From NCBI GenBank assembly GCA_029547025.1, contig JAKPQA010000349.1, positions 1-44,064 of the forward strand: 44,064 nt of DNA. Reading direction: 5' to 3'. This document shows positions 16,024 through 24,303 of this stretch, piece after piece. Source of the stretch: Armatimonadota bacterium (lineage in GTDB: Bacteria > Armatimonadota > Zipacnadia > UBA1398 > JAKPQA01). The translations under genes and the position numbers were made by a program. Below the pieces are notes generated by a model. The model was not told the DNA's origin. It made no database searches and worked only from the letters and a program-made list of their open reading frames with translations. Every line of letters starts with the position of its first letter. The stretch's first letter is position 1.

Positions 16024-19000
16024 ATGACCACAGCCCGCCGCGGCGTCGCTCTGGCCGCGCTAGTCTTCCTGGGGTTGGGCCTGCCACCCGGACGCGCCGA
16101 GCTCTCGCCGCACTTCGACCCCGCGACCATGATGCTCCCGAGCGAGGTCACGCGAGGGATGAAGGCCCAGTGCCGGACGGTGTTCCGGGGCACGGACATC
16201 ACCGAGTTCAACATCGAGCTCATCAGTGTGCTGCCCAAGGCAAATCTGGGCGGCGACCTGATCATCTTCCGAGCGCTGGACGGCCCGCTCGTCGAGCGTG
16301 GGGCGGGCATTCTCCAGGGCATGAGCGGAAGTCCGGTCTATGTTGACGGAAGGCTGCTGGGAGCCGTATCGAGGACCTTTGGCGGTTCGAAGGAGCCGCT
16401 GGGGATGATCACGCCCATCGCGGACATGCTCCCGTCGCTGGACGAGTTCTCGAAGCCCCCTACAGAGCCGGGCCGCACCGAAGCCGTTCTGGAGACCCCC
16501 ATCCAGCTCGATGGGCGCGCGGTGCGGAGGGTCATCGTGGCCGACGCTACATGGCCGGGGATGAGCCATCTCCCGGCGGACACCGCGGTGGCGCTGCCTG
16601 TGTCGACTCCGGTCTATGTTAGTGGGCTCACCGACCGAGGTTTCCAGGCGCTCTCGGCCGCCTTGCAGACCTACAACATCCAGGCGATCGTGGGGCCCGC
16701 GTCGGCCGACCCGGATCGGAAGATCGACCTACAGCCCGGCAGTGCCTGCTCGCTCACGCTGGTCCGCGGCGACATGGACATGTCCGCCGGCGGCACACTT
16801 ACCTACCGCCAAGGGGATCGGATCCTGGCCTTCGGTCACTCCATGATGGGCTTCGGCCCCACCGATCTTCCGCTGGCGGGAGCCGAGGTCAACGAGTTCG
16901 TTCCGGGCATCAACATCGGGTTCAAGGTGATGTCCCCGTACGCCACGGTGGGAACCATCTACACCGACACGAACTGGGCGGTCGGTGGGATCCTCGGCCG
17001 TGAGAGCGCGTCGATCCGGTTCGACGTGGAGGTTGCCAATGAGAGCACAGGCCAGTCGCGCACCTTCCACCTCGAGCTGTGTGACAACAGCGTGCTGACG
17101 CTCCCCCTGTTGCTCTCGGCGGCATCGTCTGCCATGGAGACGGTGACCTGCATCGGTCAGGAGGCTACGGCCGATGTCACGACTGAGGTGGTGTCCGATC
17201 GGGGTACGCTCTCACGCCACAACGTGTGCTACGACCAGCGGGACGTCACCAGCGCCGCCCTTTCGGATCTCATCGACGGCGCCCTGGTGATGACGCGAAA
17301 TGTGTTCGACAAGGCACGCGTGAAGTCGGCCCAGCTGCGATGTGTGATCCGGCACGGCCGTACCCAGGCCACACTGGAGAACCTCGAGATTGACGACTAC
17401 GTGGTACGGCCCGGCGAGACGATCTCGGTCGGGGTGGTTCTGAGACTCGACAAGGGCGAACGCGTCCGGCGGACCCTGGAGCTGGTGATCCCCCACGACA
17501 CGCCTACGTGTCAGCTCCAGCTGGGCGTGACCGCCGGCGCGCTGCGCACGGCGGTGGAGTCGCGCCTGGGCATCGTGACGCCTGATCCGCGCCAGCTCGG
17601 CGACCTTCTGGAGCTGTACCAGCGCGTGCCGCCGCAGAACCGTCTGGTCGCCCTGCTGCCCCTTCAGAGCCGCTCGATCATCACCAAGGGCGTCCAGCTC
17701 CACGACATCCCTGTGCTGATGGGCGCCGTCGTCGGCACGGCCGGCGTGACCGACCTGGCGGAGGGTGTCGCGCATATCGAGGCCACTGAGGACACGCCGT
17801 GGGATGTCCAAGGGGCGTTGTTCCATCCGGTGATCGTCATCCGGCCGGAGGACACACCGACCGAGGAGGTCCTCAAGGCCGGCGAGTCGCGGGGACGCGT
17901 CGGCGGCCAAGGGGCCCCCTCCCAGGTCATCTCGGCGGCCGATACCCAGCTGCAGATGTCTGCGTACGTTCGCGTCGAGCCCGCTCTTCGGCAGCTGTTA
18001 GCGGACTTGGGCCTGACGGGGCGACTCACGTCGCTCGGCGGTCCTGCACTCGATCAGACACCCGCGCAGTTCTTGGGTGATAGTCTGCGCCCCAGCATGC
18101 TCCGCAGTCTGTCTGCGCGGCCAGGCGCCCCCGCGCAGCGGCCGCGGGGGATCCCGGACCTGCCCGGCCTCCCGGACGCTCCCGACCTGCCCGACATCCC
18201 CGAGGGCGCGGTGACCAAGGTCGCTGAGGGCGAAGCGGAGGGCGAGGCCACGAAGGAAGCCAGCGAGGCCAAGGCCTCCGAGGAGGGCAAGAAGGAGAAG
18301 GAGGATACCAAGATCGAGGCCGTCACCGTGCGCGGGCCAGAGACCTGGACCCAGGCCACGCGAGAGGACTTCGGGCGCGGCAAGCTCTCAGGTTTGGCCG
18401 TCAGCGACCGGGGCGAGGTCACCCTCTCGGCGCCACTCTCCGTGTTCTGCCCCAGCTTGCCGGCGCTCTATCCCTGGGACTGCGCCCTCGGCGATTCCGG
18501 AGAGCTTCTCGTGGCCACAGGGCCCGAGGGGGCCATACTCCGAGTGGACACCACCGGGCGCGCGGCACCCTTCTTCACCGTGGATGACACCATGGTCTTC
18601 AGCCTGGTGCGGGCTGCCGATGGCACGATCTACGCGGGCACCGGCCCCAAGGGACTGATCTACCGGATCTCCCCTGATGGCGCGGGCGAGGTGGTTTGCC
18701 ACACGGGCGAGAGGTACGTCTTTGACCTGCTGCTGACCCGGGACGGGGAGCTGCTGGCCGCCACGGGCCCCCACGGCCGGATTCTGCGGGTCAGCGGCGA
18801 TGAGCCCCAGGTTATCTACGAGGGTCCGGAGCGGCACGTGCTTGTTCTGTGCCAGGGCGAGGACGGCACCATCTATGCGGGCACGGGCGACAAGGGGTCG
18901 GTACTCCGCATCCATGAAGGCGGGGCCACCGTGGTCTGCCAGTCACCCATGGGGGCTGTGCACGCCCTGGTGGCCGGTAAGGACGGTGCCGTCTACTTCG

Positions 19001-21015
19001 GCGGCGGCTCCACGGACTCGACAGCGATCTTCCGCGTCTCTGCCAAGGGGGATGTCGAACGTCTATATGGAAACGATGACGGCGCGCTCCTCGCCATGGC
19101 AACCGATGACGATGGCCACGTGTACGCCGGGACCAGTGTGTTCGCACGGCTCCTGGTAGCCGACTCAGCCGGGCATGTGGCGCTGCTCGGCGAGGCCAGC
19201 GATCTCGAGAGCCAGTTCCTGTGTCTCACTCTAGACCGGGAGAGGCGGGCGCTCTACGGATGTGCGGCCAACCCGGCGAGGATCTACCGGGCGGACATGG
19301 GACAGGCTCTGGAAGGCACGCTCGAGTCCGCCGTGTTCGATGCCACCGCCCAGGCACGATGGACCAGCCTCGAGTACACGGCGGACATGCCCGAAGGCAC
19401 CGAAGTGACCGTGGAGGTGCGCTCCGGCGGCACCGCCGTGCCCGACGCGACCTGGAGCACGTGGTCGAGGCCCTACTCGAAACCCGACCGGCAGCGGCTC
19501 GATCGTCCCGATGGGCGTTACTGCCAATACCGCGCGACGCTGAGAAGCCAGGGCGGGGGCGCCCTGCCCGTGCTCAAGGCCGTCCGGGTCTCGTACCTCA
19601 AGCACAACGCCAGACCGACCATCGCCTTCGACAAGGAAATCCCCCGTGCCGCTTCGGGCGAACTCGAGTTGTCCTGGAAGGCTGAGGATCCCAACGGGGA
19701 CAAGCTGACGTACTCCATCGACATCTCGCGCGACGGTGGGCGGACATGGAAGACGGCGAAGTCCGACATTGAGGAATCCACTGCCAAGTGGGACACCTCA
19801 GGCGAGGAGGACGGCACCATCGTCCTGCGTGTGGTTGCCAGCGACGCCAAGCGAAACCCCACGGATCCGCTGACAAACGAAGCCATCAGCAAGCCGATGA
19901 TCCTCGACAACAGCGGCCCCACGGTCTCGCTGCTCAAGGGGAACATCCAGCCCATCGGCAACGGGGCGATTCATGTCCGAGCGTGGGCCGAGGACACCGG
20001 GTCCGGTGTCGGCAGCGCCCAATACCGGGTCGATGAGGGCAAGTGGGTAGCTCTCCCTGCGGAAGACGGCCTGTTCGACTCCAGCTACGAGGCATTCGAG
20101 TTCGACATCAAGGACCTGTCGGGCGGCGAGCACACCATCCAGGTGGCCGCCTTCAATGCCGCCGGTAAGGAAGCGTCCGCGTCGGTCAAGTGCACCGTCG
20201 AAGGCCCACCCGCCGAGGGGAAACCGGCCGACAGCGATGTGGTGTCCACGGCAGACACGGCCGCCACCGGAGATGCCAAGAGCGGGGACGAGACGACCGG
20301 CGAGCCGCCGGCCGATGAGGGGGCCGAAGCCGGTCCTTCGCTGCCCGTGGCCACGGAGGAGCCCGCCCATGGGCCAGTGCCCGAGGCGCCTGCCGACGCG
20401 GCAGAACTCCCCTCCGGCCGCGACATCGTGGCGAGGACACTGGAGCGCAGCAGGGGCATCGAGGACTTCACTGTCAGGGGGCGTGGACGACTGAGGCTGC
20501 CCAAGGGGGCCAGCTTCAACGGCCAGTCGGGCACCTACAAGGGCGACTTCGTTGGGCGGTTCAAGCGCCCGGACAAGATCGCGACCCAAGGGGATCCCGT
20601 GGGCTCGCTGTTTGAGACGGTGCTGGCCTTCGTGGCCCCCGAGACCATCATCGAGGAGGACGACCGCGTCAAGGTCCTTGGCGTCGAGGAGGTCGATGGC
20701 ACCGAGGCCGACCTGGTATGGATCGAAGATCCCGACGGCGACCAAGCGCGGCTCTGGATCAGCCGAGCCGATTCATCGATCCTCAAGCTCGTACTATCGT
20801 CGGTTGTCGAACCCGGAAGCCGCTCGCGGATCGAGATGAAGTTCACCTGGACCTCGGTGAACGATATGCCAGTCCCGATGACGGTCGAGGTCGTCCTGCC
20901 TCCCGAGTTCGTCGAGGGCGCCCGGGGTCCGGTCAGCGCCGCGCTCACGCTCACAGGGTGGCAGATCAACACCGGCCTGAACGACGAGCTGTTCCCGAAG
21001 GCAGACGACGAGTAG
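16024..21015 (+). CDS. Giant secreted S55 (SpoIVB-like) peptidase fused to beta-propeller, Ig-like and LolA-like domains
   Basis: A 1,663-residue exported protein. ATG 16024 follows GAGGAGAG, and the signal ends near GRA-E. Residues about 30-400 form a SpoIVB-type S55 peptidase: QGMSGSPVYVDGRLLGAVS with the likely catalytic Ser101, and GDRILAFGHSMMGFGPTDLPL with His272. In Bacillus SpoIVB the His motif precedes the Ser motif, so the order is reversed here. Residues 400-720 are unassigned beta-rich sequence; 725-766 is a Glu/Lys/Ala linker; about 800-1093 is a beta-propeller with repeats such as GTIYAGTGPKGLIYRI; about 1196-1395 holds two Ig or fibronectin-like domains (LSWKAEDPNGDKLTYSID); about 1463-1640 resembles a LolA/LppX outer-membrane lipoprotein carrier domain. 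It is probably an envelope peptidase or sensor. The substrate is unknown. Confidence 0.85.
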   Translation: MTTARRGVALAALVFLGLGLPPGRAELSPHFDPATMMLPSEVTRGMKAQCRTVFRGTDITEFNIELISVLPKANLGGDLIIFRALDGPLVERGAGILQGMSGSPVYVDGRLLGAVSRTFGGSKEPLGMITPIADMLPSLDEFSKPPTEPGRTEAVLETPIQLDGRAVRRVIVADATWPGMSHLPADTAVALPVSTPVYVSGLTDRGFQALSAALQTYNIQAIVGPASADPDRKIDLQPGSACSLTLVRGDMDMSAGGTLTYRQGDRILAFGHSMMGFGPTDLPLAGAEVNEFVPGINIGFKVMSPYATVGTIYTDTNWAVGGILGRESASIRFDVEVANESTGQSRTFHLELCDNSVLTLPLLLSAASSAMETVTCIGQEATADVTTEVVSDRGTLSRHNVCYDQRDVTSAALSDLIDGALVMTRNVFDKARVKSAQLRCVIRHGRTQATLENLEIDDYVVRPGETISVGVVLRLDKGERVRRTLELVIPHDTPTCQLQLGVTAGALRTAVESRLGIVTPDPRQLGDLLELYQRVPPQNRLVALLPLQSRSIITKGVQLHDIPVLMGAVVGTAGVTDLAEGVAHIEATEDTPWDVQGALFHPVIVIRPEDTPTEEVLKAGESRGRVGGQGAPSQVISAADTQLQMSAYVRVEPALRQLLADLGLTGRLTSLGGPALDQTPAQFLGDSLRPSMLRSLSARPGAPAQRPRGIPDLPGLPDAPDLPDIPEGAVTKVAEGEAEGEATKEASEAKASEEGKKEKEDTKIEAVTVRGPETWTQATREDFGRGKLSGLAVSDRGEVTLSAPLSVFCPSLPALYPWDCALGDSGELLVATGPEGAILRVDTTGRAAPFFTVDDTMVFSLVRAADGTIYAGTGPKGLIYRISPDGAGEVVCHTGERYVFDLLLTRDGELLAATGPHGRILRVSGDEPQVIYEGPERHVLVLCQGEDGTIYAGTGDKGSVLRIHEGGATVVCQSPMGAVHALVAGKDGAVYFGGGSTDSTAIFRVSAKGDVERLYGNDDGALLAMATDDDGHVYAGTSVFARLLVADSAGHVALLGEASDLESQFLCLTLDRERRALYGCAANPARIYRADMGQALEGTLESAVFDATAQARWTSLEYTADMPEGTEVTVEVRSGGTAVPDATWSTWSRPYSKPDRQRLDRPDGRYCQYRATLRSQGGGALPVLKAVRVSYLKHNARPTIAFDKEIPRAASGELELSWKAEDPNGDKLTYSIDISRDGGRTWKTAKSDIEESTAKWDTSGEEDGTIVLRVVASDAKRNPTDPLTNEAISKPMILDNSGPTVSLLKGNIQPIGNGAIHVRAWAEDTGSGVGSAQYRVDEGKWVALPAEDGLFDSSYEAFEFDIKDLSGGEHTIQVAAFNAAGKEASASVKCTVEGPPAEGKPADSDVVSTADTAATGDAKSGDETTGEPPADEGAEAGPSLPVATEEPAHGPVPEAPADAAELPSGRDIVARTLERSRGIEDFTVRGRGRLRLPKGASFNGQSGTYKGDFVGRFKRPDKIATQGDPVGSLFETVLAFVAPETIIEEDDRVKVLGVEEVDGTEADLVWIEDPDGDQARLWISRADSSILKLVLSSVVEPGSRSRIEMKFTWTSVNDMPVPMTVEVVLPPEFVEGARGPVSAALTLTGWQINTGLNDELFPKADDE

Positions 21016-21032
21016 CGAGCGGAAGCTACTCG
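21009..21032. terminator. Bidirectional hairpin covering both convergent stop codons
   Basis: CGAGTAGC (21009-21016) pairs perfectly with GCTACTCG (21025-21032) around an 8-nt loop. One arm contains the TAG of the S55 gene and the other the TAG of the PPC-domain gene. Confidence 0.55.
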
Positions 21033-21514
21033 GCGATCTTCATCTCGGCCAGACCCGTGGACTCGTCGCGGCCCTTCACAACGCGGCTGCCGGCAATCTC
21101 GGCGACGACGAGTTCCACCGTGTCGAAGACGGTGGCGTCGAACAGGTGCCCTCCCACGAGCTGGCCGTCTGGCGTGCCAAGCACGGCATGGAGATGAGTG
21201 ACCGGGCGCCCGAGCATCGGGATCAGGTTCCCGACGAGGCTCACCAGCTCGAAAGGCCCCTCGCGCTTGGTGTCGATGGTCTTGTCCTTGTTCACCGGTA
21301 GCTCGACACCCTCAGCGAGGTTGCGGAAAGTCACATCGCGGAGCGAACCGATGCCGGAGAGAATCGCGGCCCGGCGGGCCTCCTTGGCGGCGAGCAGTTC
21401 CTGGATCCGGCGGATCAGATTCTCACCGGGCGGGATGCGGATGATGAAGCAGCTCCCGAACTGGGCACGCTCGACGAACTCCAGTCGGCGCAGGTCGGAC
21501 TCGTTGGCTCCCAT
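21026..21514 (-). CDS. PPC/DUF296-domain protein
   Basis: A 162-residue protein starting at ATG 21514, with AAGGAG 6 nt upstream. It consists of one PPC domain (PF03479, DUF296) without an AT-hook, as usual in bacteria: FIIRIPPGENLIRRIQELL, ILSGIGSLRDVTF, PFELVSLVGNLI, the conserved His pair in THLHAVLGTPDG and the glycine-rich GGHLFDATVFDTVELVV. Bacterial members form trimers and the His residues can bind metal, but no reaction is established. It is convergent with the S55 gene and lies downstream of the tRNA gene on the same strand. Confidence 0.92.
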   Translation of the reverse strand: MGANESDLRRLEFVERAQFGSCFIIRIPPGENLIRRIQELLAAKEARRAAILSGIGSLRDVTFRNLAEGVELPVNKDKTIDTKREGPFELVSLVGNLIPMLGRPVTHLHAVLGTPDGQLVGGHLFDATVFDTVELVVAEIAGSRVVKGRDESTGLAEMKIAE

Positions 21515-21699
21515 CCAGCGCTCCTTCCGGGCAATGCCGGTCGGCTGACCGAGTCGCTGGTGGCGCGACCCGGCACCCATAGAACGCCAACACCGGCTTC
21601 GCGGATCATGCGGGCCGGACTGGGTGGTGCCGCGACGCGTACAAAACAACACACCCGGCTCGCGTCGAGCGGCGCCTGGTGCGTTCGCGAGGGGAAGGA

Positions 21700-21776
21700 T
21701 GGTAGCAGGGGTGGGATTCGAACCCACGACGTCACGGGTATGAACCGTGTGCTCTGACCAACTGAGCTACCCTGCC
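21700..21776 (-). tRNA. tRNA-Met (CAU), probably elongator
   Basis: A complete 77-nt cloverleaf with encoded CCA. D arm GCUC/GAGC, anticodon stem CACGG/CCGUG with loop UUCAUAC (anticodon CAU), T arm GUGGG/CCCAC with UUCGAAU, discriminator A73. The first acceptor pair is G1-U72 rather than G-C. The anticodon alone also allows tRNA-Ile2 (lysidine-modified) but the D-arm and anticodon arm look like elongator tRNA-Met. It is not the initiator, because the three consecutive G-C pairs in the anticodon stem are missing. Confidence 0.95.
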
Positions 21777-21799
21777 GGAATGGGGCTGCCCCGGAGGGG

Positions 21800-21982
21800 C
21801 TATGCCGCCCTTCGCTTCTTCTTCTTGGACTTACGCTTCTTGGCCTTGGCTTCCTCGATGGCCCGCTTGCGAGCCTCTTCCGCGCGGACCACAGCCTCAA
21901 AGAGCTGACGCTCGAGGGCCAGGAACCGATCGGCACTGAAACCACGAAGGCGCTGAATGTTCGCCGTTGCCAACCAAATCAC
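21800..21982 (-). CDS. Small basic protein (uncharacterised) upstream of tRNA-Met
   Basis: A 60-residue frame from GTG 21982, or 57 residues from TTG 21973; neither has a clear SD. The central part is a charged amphipathic helix (FLALERQLFEAVVRAEEARKRA) and the C-terminus is a Lys/Arg run ending KKKKRRAA, suggesting nucleic-acid binding. The promoter at 21992-22021 would start transcription about 3 nt before the GTG, so a leaderless mRNA is possible. It ends 23 nt before the tRNA gene, so both could share one transcript. I do not recognise the family. The codon pattern in the helix supports it being real, but the start is uncertain. Confidence 0.55.
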   Translation of the reverse strand: MIWLATANIQRLRGFSADRFLALERQLFEAVVRAEEARKRAIEEAKAKKRKSKKKKRRAA

Positions 21983-21991
21983 CGGGGACAG

Positions 21992-22021
21992 AGTGTAGCA
22001 TTCGATACGTCCGGTTGTCAA
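21992..22021 (-). promoter_or_regulatory. Sigma70-type promoter for the small basic ORF and tRNA-Met
   Basis: On the minus strand TTGACA (22016-22021) is separated by 18 nt from TACACT (21992-21997). The predicted start is near 21985. The -35 is a perfect consensus and the -10 matches 4 of 6. Confidence 0.7.
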
Positions 22022-22047
22022 ACACCGGCGCGATTCCGCGATTCCTC

Positions 22048-23700
22048 CTACGGGCCCGCCTGGGCCGCGGCGGGGGCGCGGAACCAACACCGGTCGGACT
22101 CATCGAGCTGGCCCACGGCGGCTCCCATGAAAACCATCTGCCCGGCGCTCGCAGGGACCTCCACCAGACCGATGACGTCGCACCATCCATCGGCGTCGGG
22201 GGGGCGAGCCCCCACGAAACGCCGGTTCTGGGGCGAAGCCGTCCAGACACCCTCCGCCGTCTTCCAGCCGACCGACAGCGATGCCAGACCCCGGCCCTCG
22301 GACCGCGTCTGGACCCGCACCGCATAGAGCGCACCGGCCTTGGCGGGGATGACGACCCCGAAGCACCCGTTCAGCATCGCTCGAAGCTCCACGAGCCCGC
22401 CGGCCGTTCGCACCGAGCCGTGCGAGGCGTCGTCCTGCCACTGGAACCAGCCCTCGGGCGGCCCTTCAGTATCGGCCGGTGTCGCGAAATCGGCGTTCGG
22501 TAGCAGGTTGGCCGGCCGGGGCTCAGCCGACCACACGGCACGGGCGTACGCGGCGGGATCCCGGGCGCGGCGGATGGCATCGATAGCGCCTGGGAAAGCA
22601 TCGGGCCAGAAGGGGGAGTCCGCATGGCCCGCCCTCCACCATCGGGCCTTCTCGCCATAGAGCCAGACCAGGCCATCGGCCGCACCAAGCGCAGAAGCGA
22701 GGTTAGCGGCCAGACGCGCCGCCGCGGTGCTGCCCGTGTGGTCGATGTGCCACGGATTATCGGGAGGGTTGGTATATGCGTCGAGATAGAGACTGTGGCC
22801 GACGCGGAACTGCCGGTCGACCTTCTCCCGGTGCTCCGGATCGAGGAAGTCGGCCAGATGCAGCTTCAGTCGCGTGAATGCGCCATCGTACTCGGCTCGC
22901 GAGTTCGCGCGGTAGCCGATGTCCTCGGTGCCCTCGATGACTCGAACCGTCGATGGCGCCACATCGAACCAGCCATCGACGAATGCCGGAAGCAGGCCAT
23001 AGGTGTCGGGCTCGAGCGCCCGGGTCAGGTCGCCACTGTCGAGCAGCCCCAAGAGGTCGGAGAAGAGGCGGTAACTGAAGATCGTCACCTCGGGGAACTC
23101 GGCGGCGACGGCTTCCATGACCTCTCGGCCGCGCTGCCGGGCCTGGGTACGGTACTCAGCGAATGTGTGGGCATCGCGGCCGGCCTGTGCCCGGTAGAGG
23201 AACTGCGAATACGGCGGCGTGTACGGCTCGGCATCGAACAGCAGCCCTCGCAGGCCGCCCTCATGAGCCAGGCGGGCAAGCAGGCGCCAGTGGTCGACAA
23301 CCTCCCGCCACCCGTCGTCGTCGAACCAGTCCACATCACCCGGGTTGGAGTAGAGCATCAGGTAGTTCTCGAGGCATGTGGCCGGCTGGGCGGCCTTCAG
23401 GTCGGCCAGGGAGTCCGCGAGCTCGCTCCACTCCCACTTCTCGTTGGCAAATGCGTAGGTGGCGGCCTTCTGCTCGCCGGTCGCCAGGCGCCGGGACGCG
23501 CGGAGGGTCGTCCCGTCGAACACGCCCCACTGCTCGAAGGCGGCCAGGCCCTCGCGGAACTGCTTCGTGTCGGGCGAATCCCAGCCGGTGGCGATGACCG
23601 GCACGTGCCGGGAGCGCGTGGCGGGCTCCCCTTCGGCCCCCATCGCCCCGGGCGCCAGAAACCACATGACCATCGTCACCCATGCGGCCCACCCGACCAT
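22048..23700 (-). CDS. Secreted TIM-barrel-like protein with C-terminal carbohydrate-binding-like domain
   Basis: A 550-residue protein. ATG 23700 follows AAGGGGG by 8 nt and gives a signal peptide ending near APGAMGA. Residues about 30-390 look like a glycoside-hydrolase-type barrel: VPVIATGWDSPDTKQFR at the start, LLFDAEPYTPPYS with acidic residues Asp156 and Glu158, VTIFSYRLFSDLLG, and ADGLVWLYGEKARWW. This pattern is common in uncharacterised planctomycete-type hydrolases; I cannot assign a GH family. Residues about 398-550 begin NLLPNADFATPA and run as a jelly-roll CBM_4_9-like domain. It follows two tiny genes on the same strand. A role in glycan handling is inference. Confidence 0.75.
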   Translation of the reverse strand: MVGWAAWVTMVMWFLAPGAMGAEGEPATRSRHVPVIATGWDSPDTKQFREGLAAFEQWGVFDGTTLRASRRLATGEQKAATYAFANEKWEWSELADSLADLKAAQPATCLENYLMLYSNPGDVDWFDDDGWREVVDHWRLLARLAHEGGLRGLLFDAEPYTPPYSQFLYRAQAGRDAHTFAEYRTQARQRGREVMEAVAAEFPEVTIFSYRLFSDLLGLLDSGDLTRALEPDTYGLLPAFVDGWFDVAPSTVRVIEGTEDIGYRANSRAEYDGAFTRLKLHLADFLDPEHREKVDRQFRVGHSLYLDAYTNPPDNPWHIDHTGSTAAARLAANLASALGAADGLVWLYGEKARWWRAGHADSPFWPDAFPGAIDAIRRARDPAAYARAVWSAEPRPANLLPNADFATPADTEGPPEGWFQWQDDASHGSVRTAGGLVELRAMLNGCFGVVIPAKAGALYAVRVQTRSEGRGLASLSVGWKTAEGVWTASPQNRRFVGARPPDADGWCDVIGLVEVPASAGQMVFMGAAVGQLDESDRCWFRAPAAAQAGP

Positions 23701-23792
23701 GGCGCCAACCCCCTTCACGAAGCAGGACTCCCTTCGTGGGACGGCGCGGGTGTCTCCTGCAATCCGAGAGCGCTCAGAGCCACGCCAGAGGA

Positions 23793-24077
23793 CTACGGCG
23801 CCACGTCATTGGGTTCGAGTGGCCGCCCGATACTCGCCCACTCCGCGCGCATGATGCTGACGAGCTCTCGCCACGCCGCCTCGGCTCCGGCCGCGGCCAA
23901 CAACATGTCGGCATTGAGCTGGTTCCGCGCGGCCGTGTCGGCCGCGACGAGTTCGGCTTCCCGGATGCACGCGAGCGCCTCAAGCTGCGCGGCAAGCTGC
24001 CCTGCCGCGTCGGCGGCCCGACGTTCGCGGTCTGCCGCCAGCTCAACCACCGCCTCGACCCACACGGCTTGGCTCAT
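23793..24077 (-). CDS. Small Ala/Glu-rich helical protein, unknown function
   Basis: A 94-residue protein from ATG 24077, with GGAGG 7 nt upstream, which fixes the start. It is almost entirely helical and rich in Ala, Glu and Arg (VVELAADRERRAADAAGQLA), with heptad-like spacing that would suit a coiled coil. No signal peptide or known motif is seen. It begins 22 nt after the preceding small ORF on the same strand, and the two may form a unit. It could be a phage remnant or an adaptor; neither can be shown. Confidence 0.65.
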   Translation of the reverse strand: MSQAVWVEAVVELAADRERRAADAAGQLAAQLEALACIREAELVAADTAARNQLNADMLLAAAGAEAAWRELVSIMRAEWASIGRPLEPNDVAP

Positions 24078-24099
24078 CGCAATACCTCCGTCGCTCCGC

Positions 24100-24303
24100 T
24101 CACCTCGCCGGATACCCGGCGGCCTCAAATGCCCTGAGTTCCTCGTCGGTCGCCTCGATGATGCGGTGCCAGTGCCAGGAGACGGAATGGATGGCTCGAC
24201 CGTCGGCGGTCACCGCCACGGGATGGTTCCTGCTGGCGGCGGGATGGATGGTCGAGAGAGTCACACAGTGCTCGGAGTCATTGGCGTAGCAGTGGGTTCT
24301 TAT
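24100..24303 (-). CDS. Small His/Trp-containing protein, possible ATA start
   Basis: A 67-residue frame. A strong SD (AGAGGAG, 24309-24315) ends 5 nt before ATA 24303 in the coding frame, and no ATG, GTG or TTG lies at the proper distance. The nearest in-frame alternative is GTG 24342, whose upstream GGGAGA is too close. The C-terminal sequence AVTADGRAIHSVSWHWHRI and then EATDEELRAFEAAGYPA looks like genuine protein. An ATA start would be rare; a mutated or misread ATG is equally possible. The family is unknown. It is followed after 22 nt by the helical protein gene. Confidence 0.5.
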   Translation of the reverse strand: MRTHCYANDSEHCVTLSTIHPAASRNHPVAVTADGRAIHSVSWHWHRIIEATDEELRAFEAAGYPAR

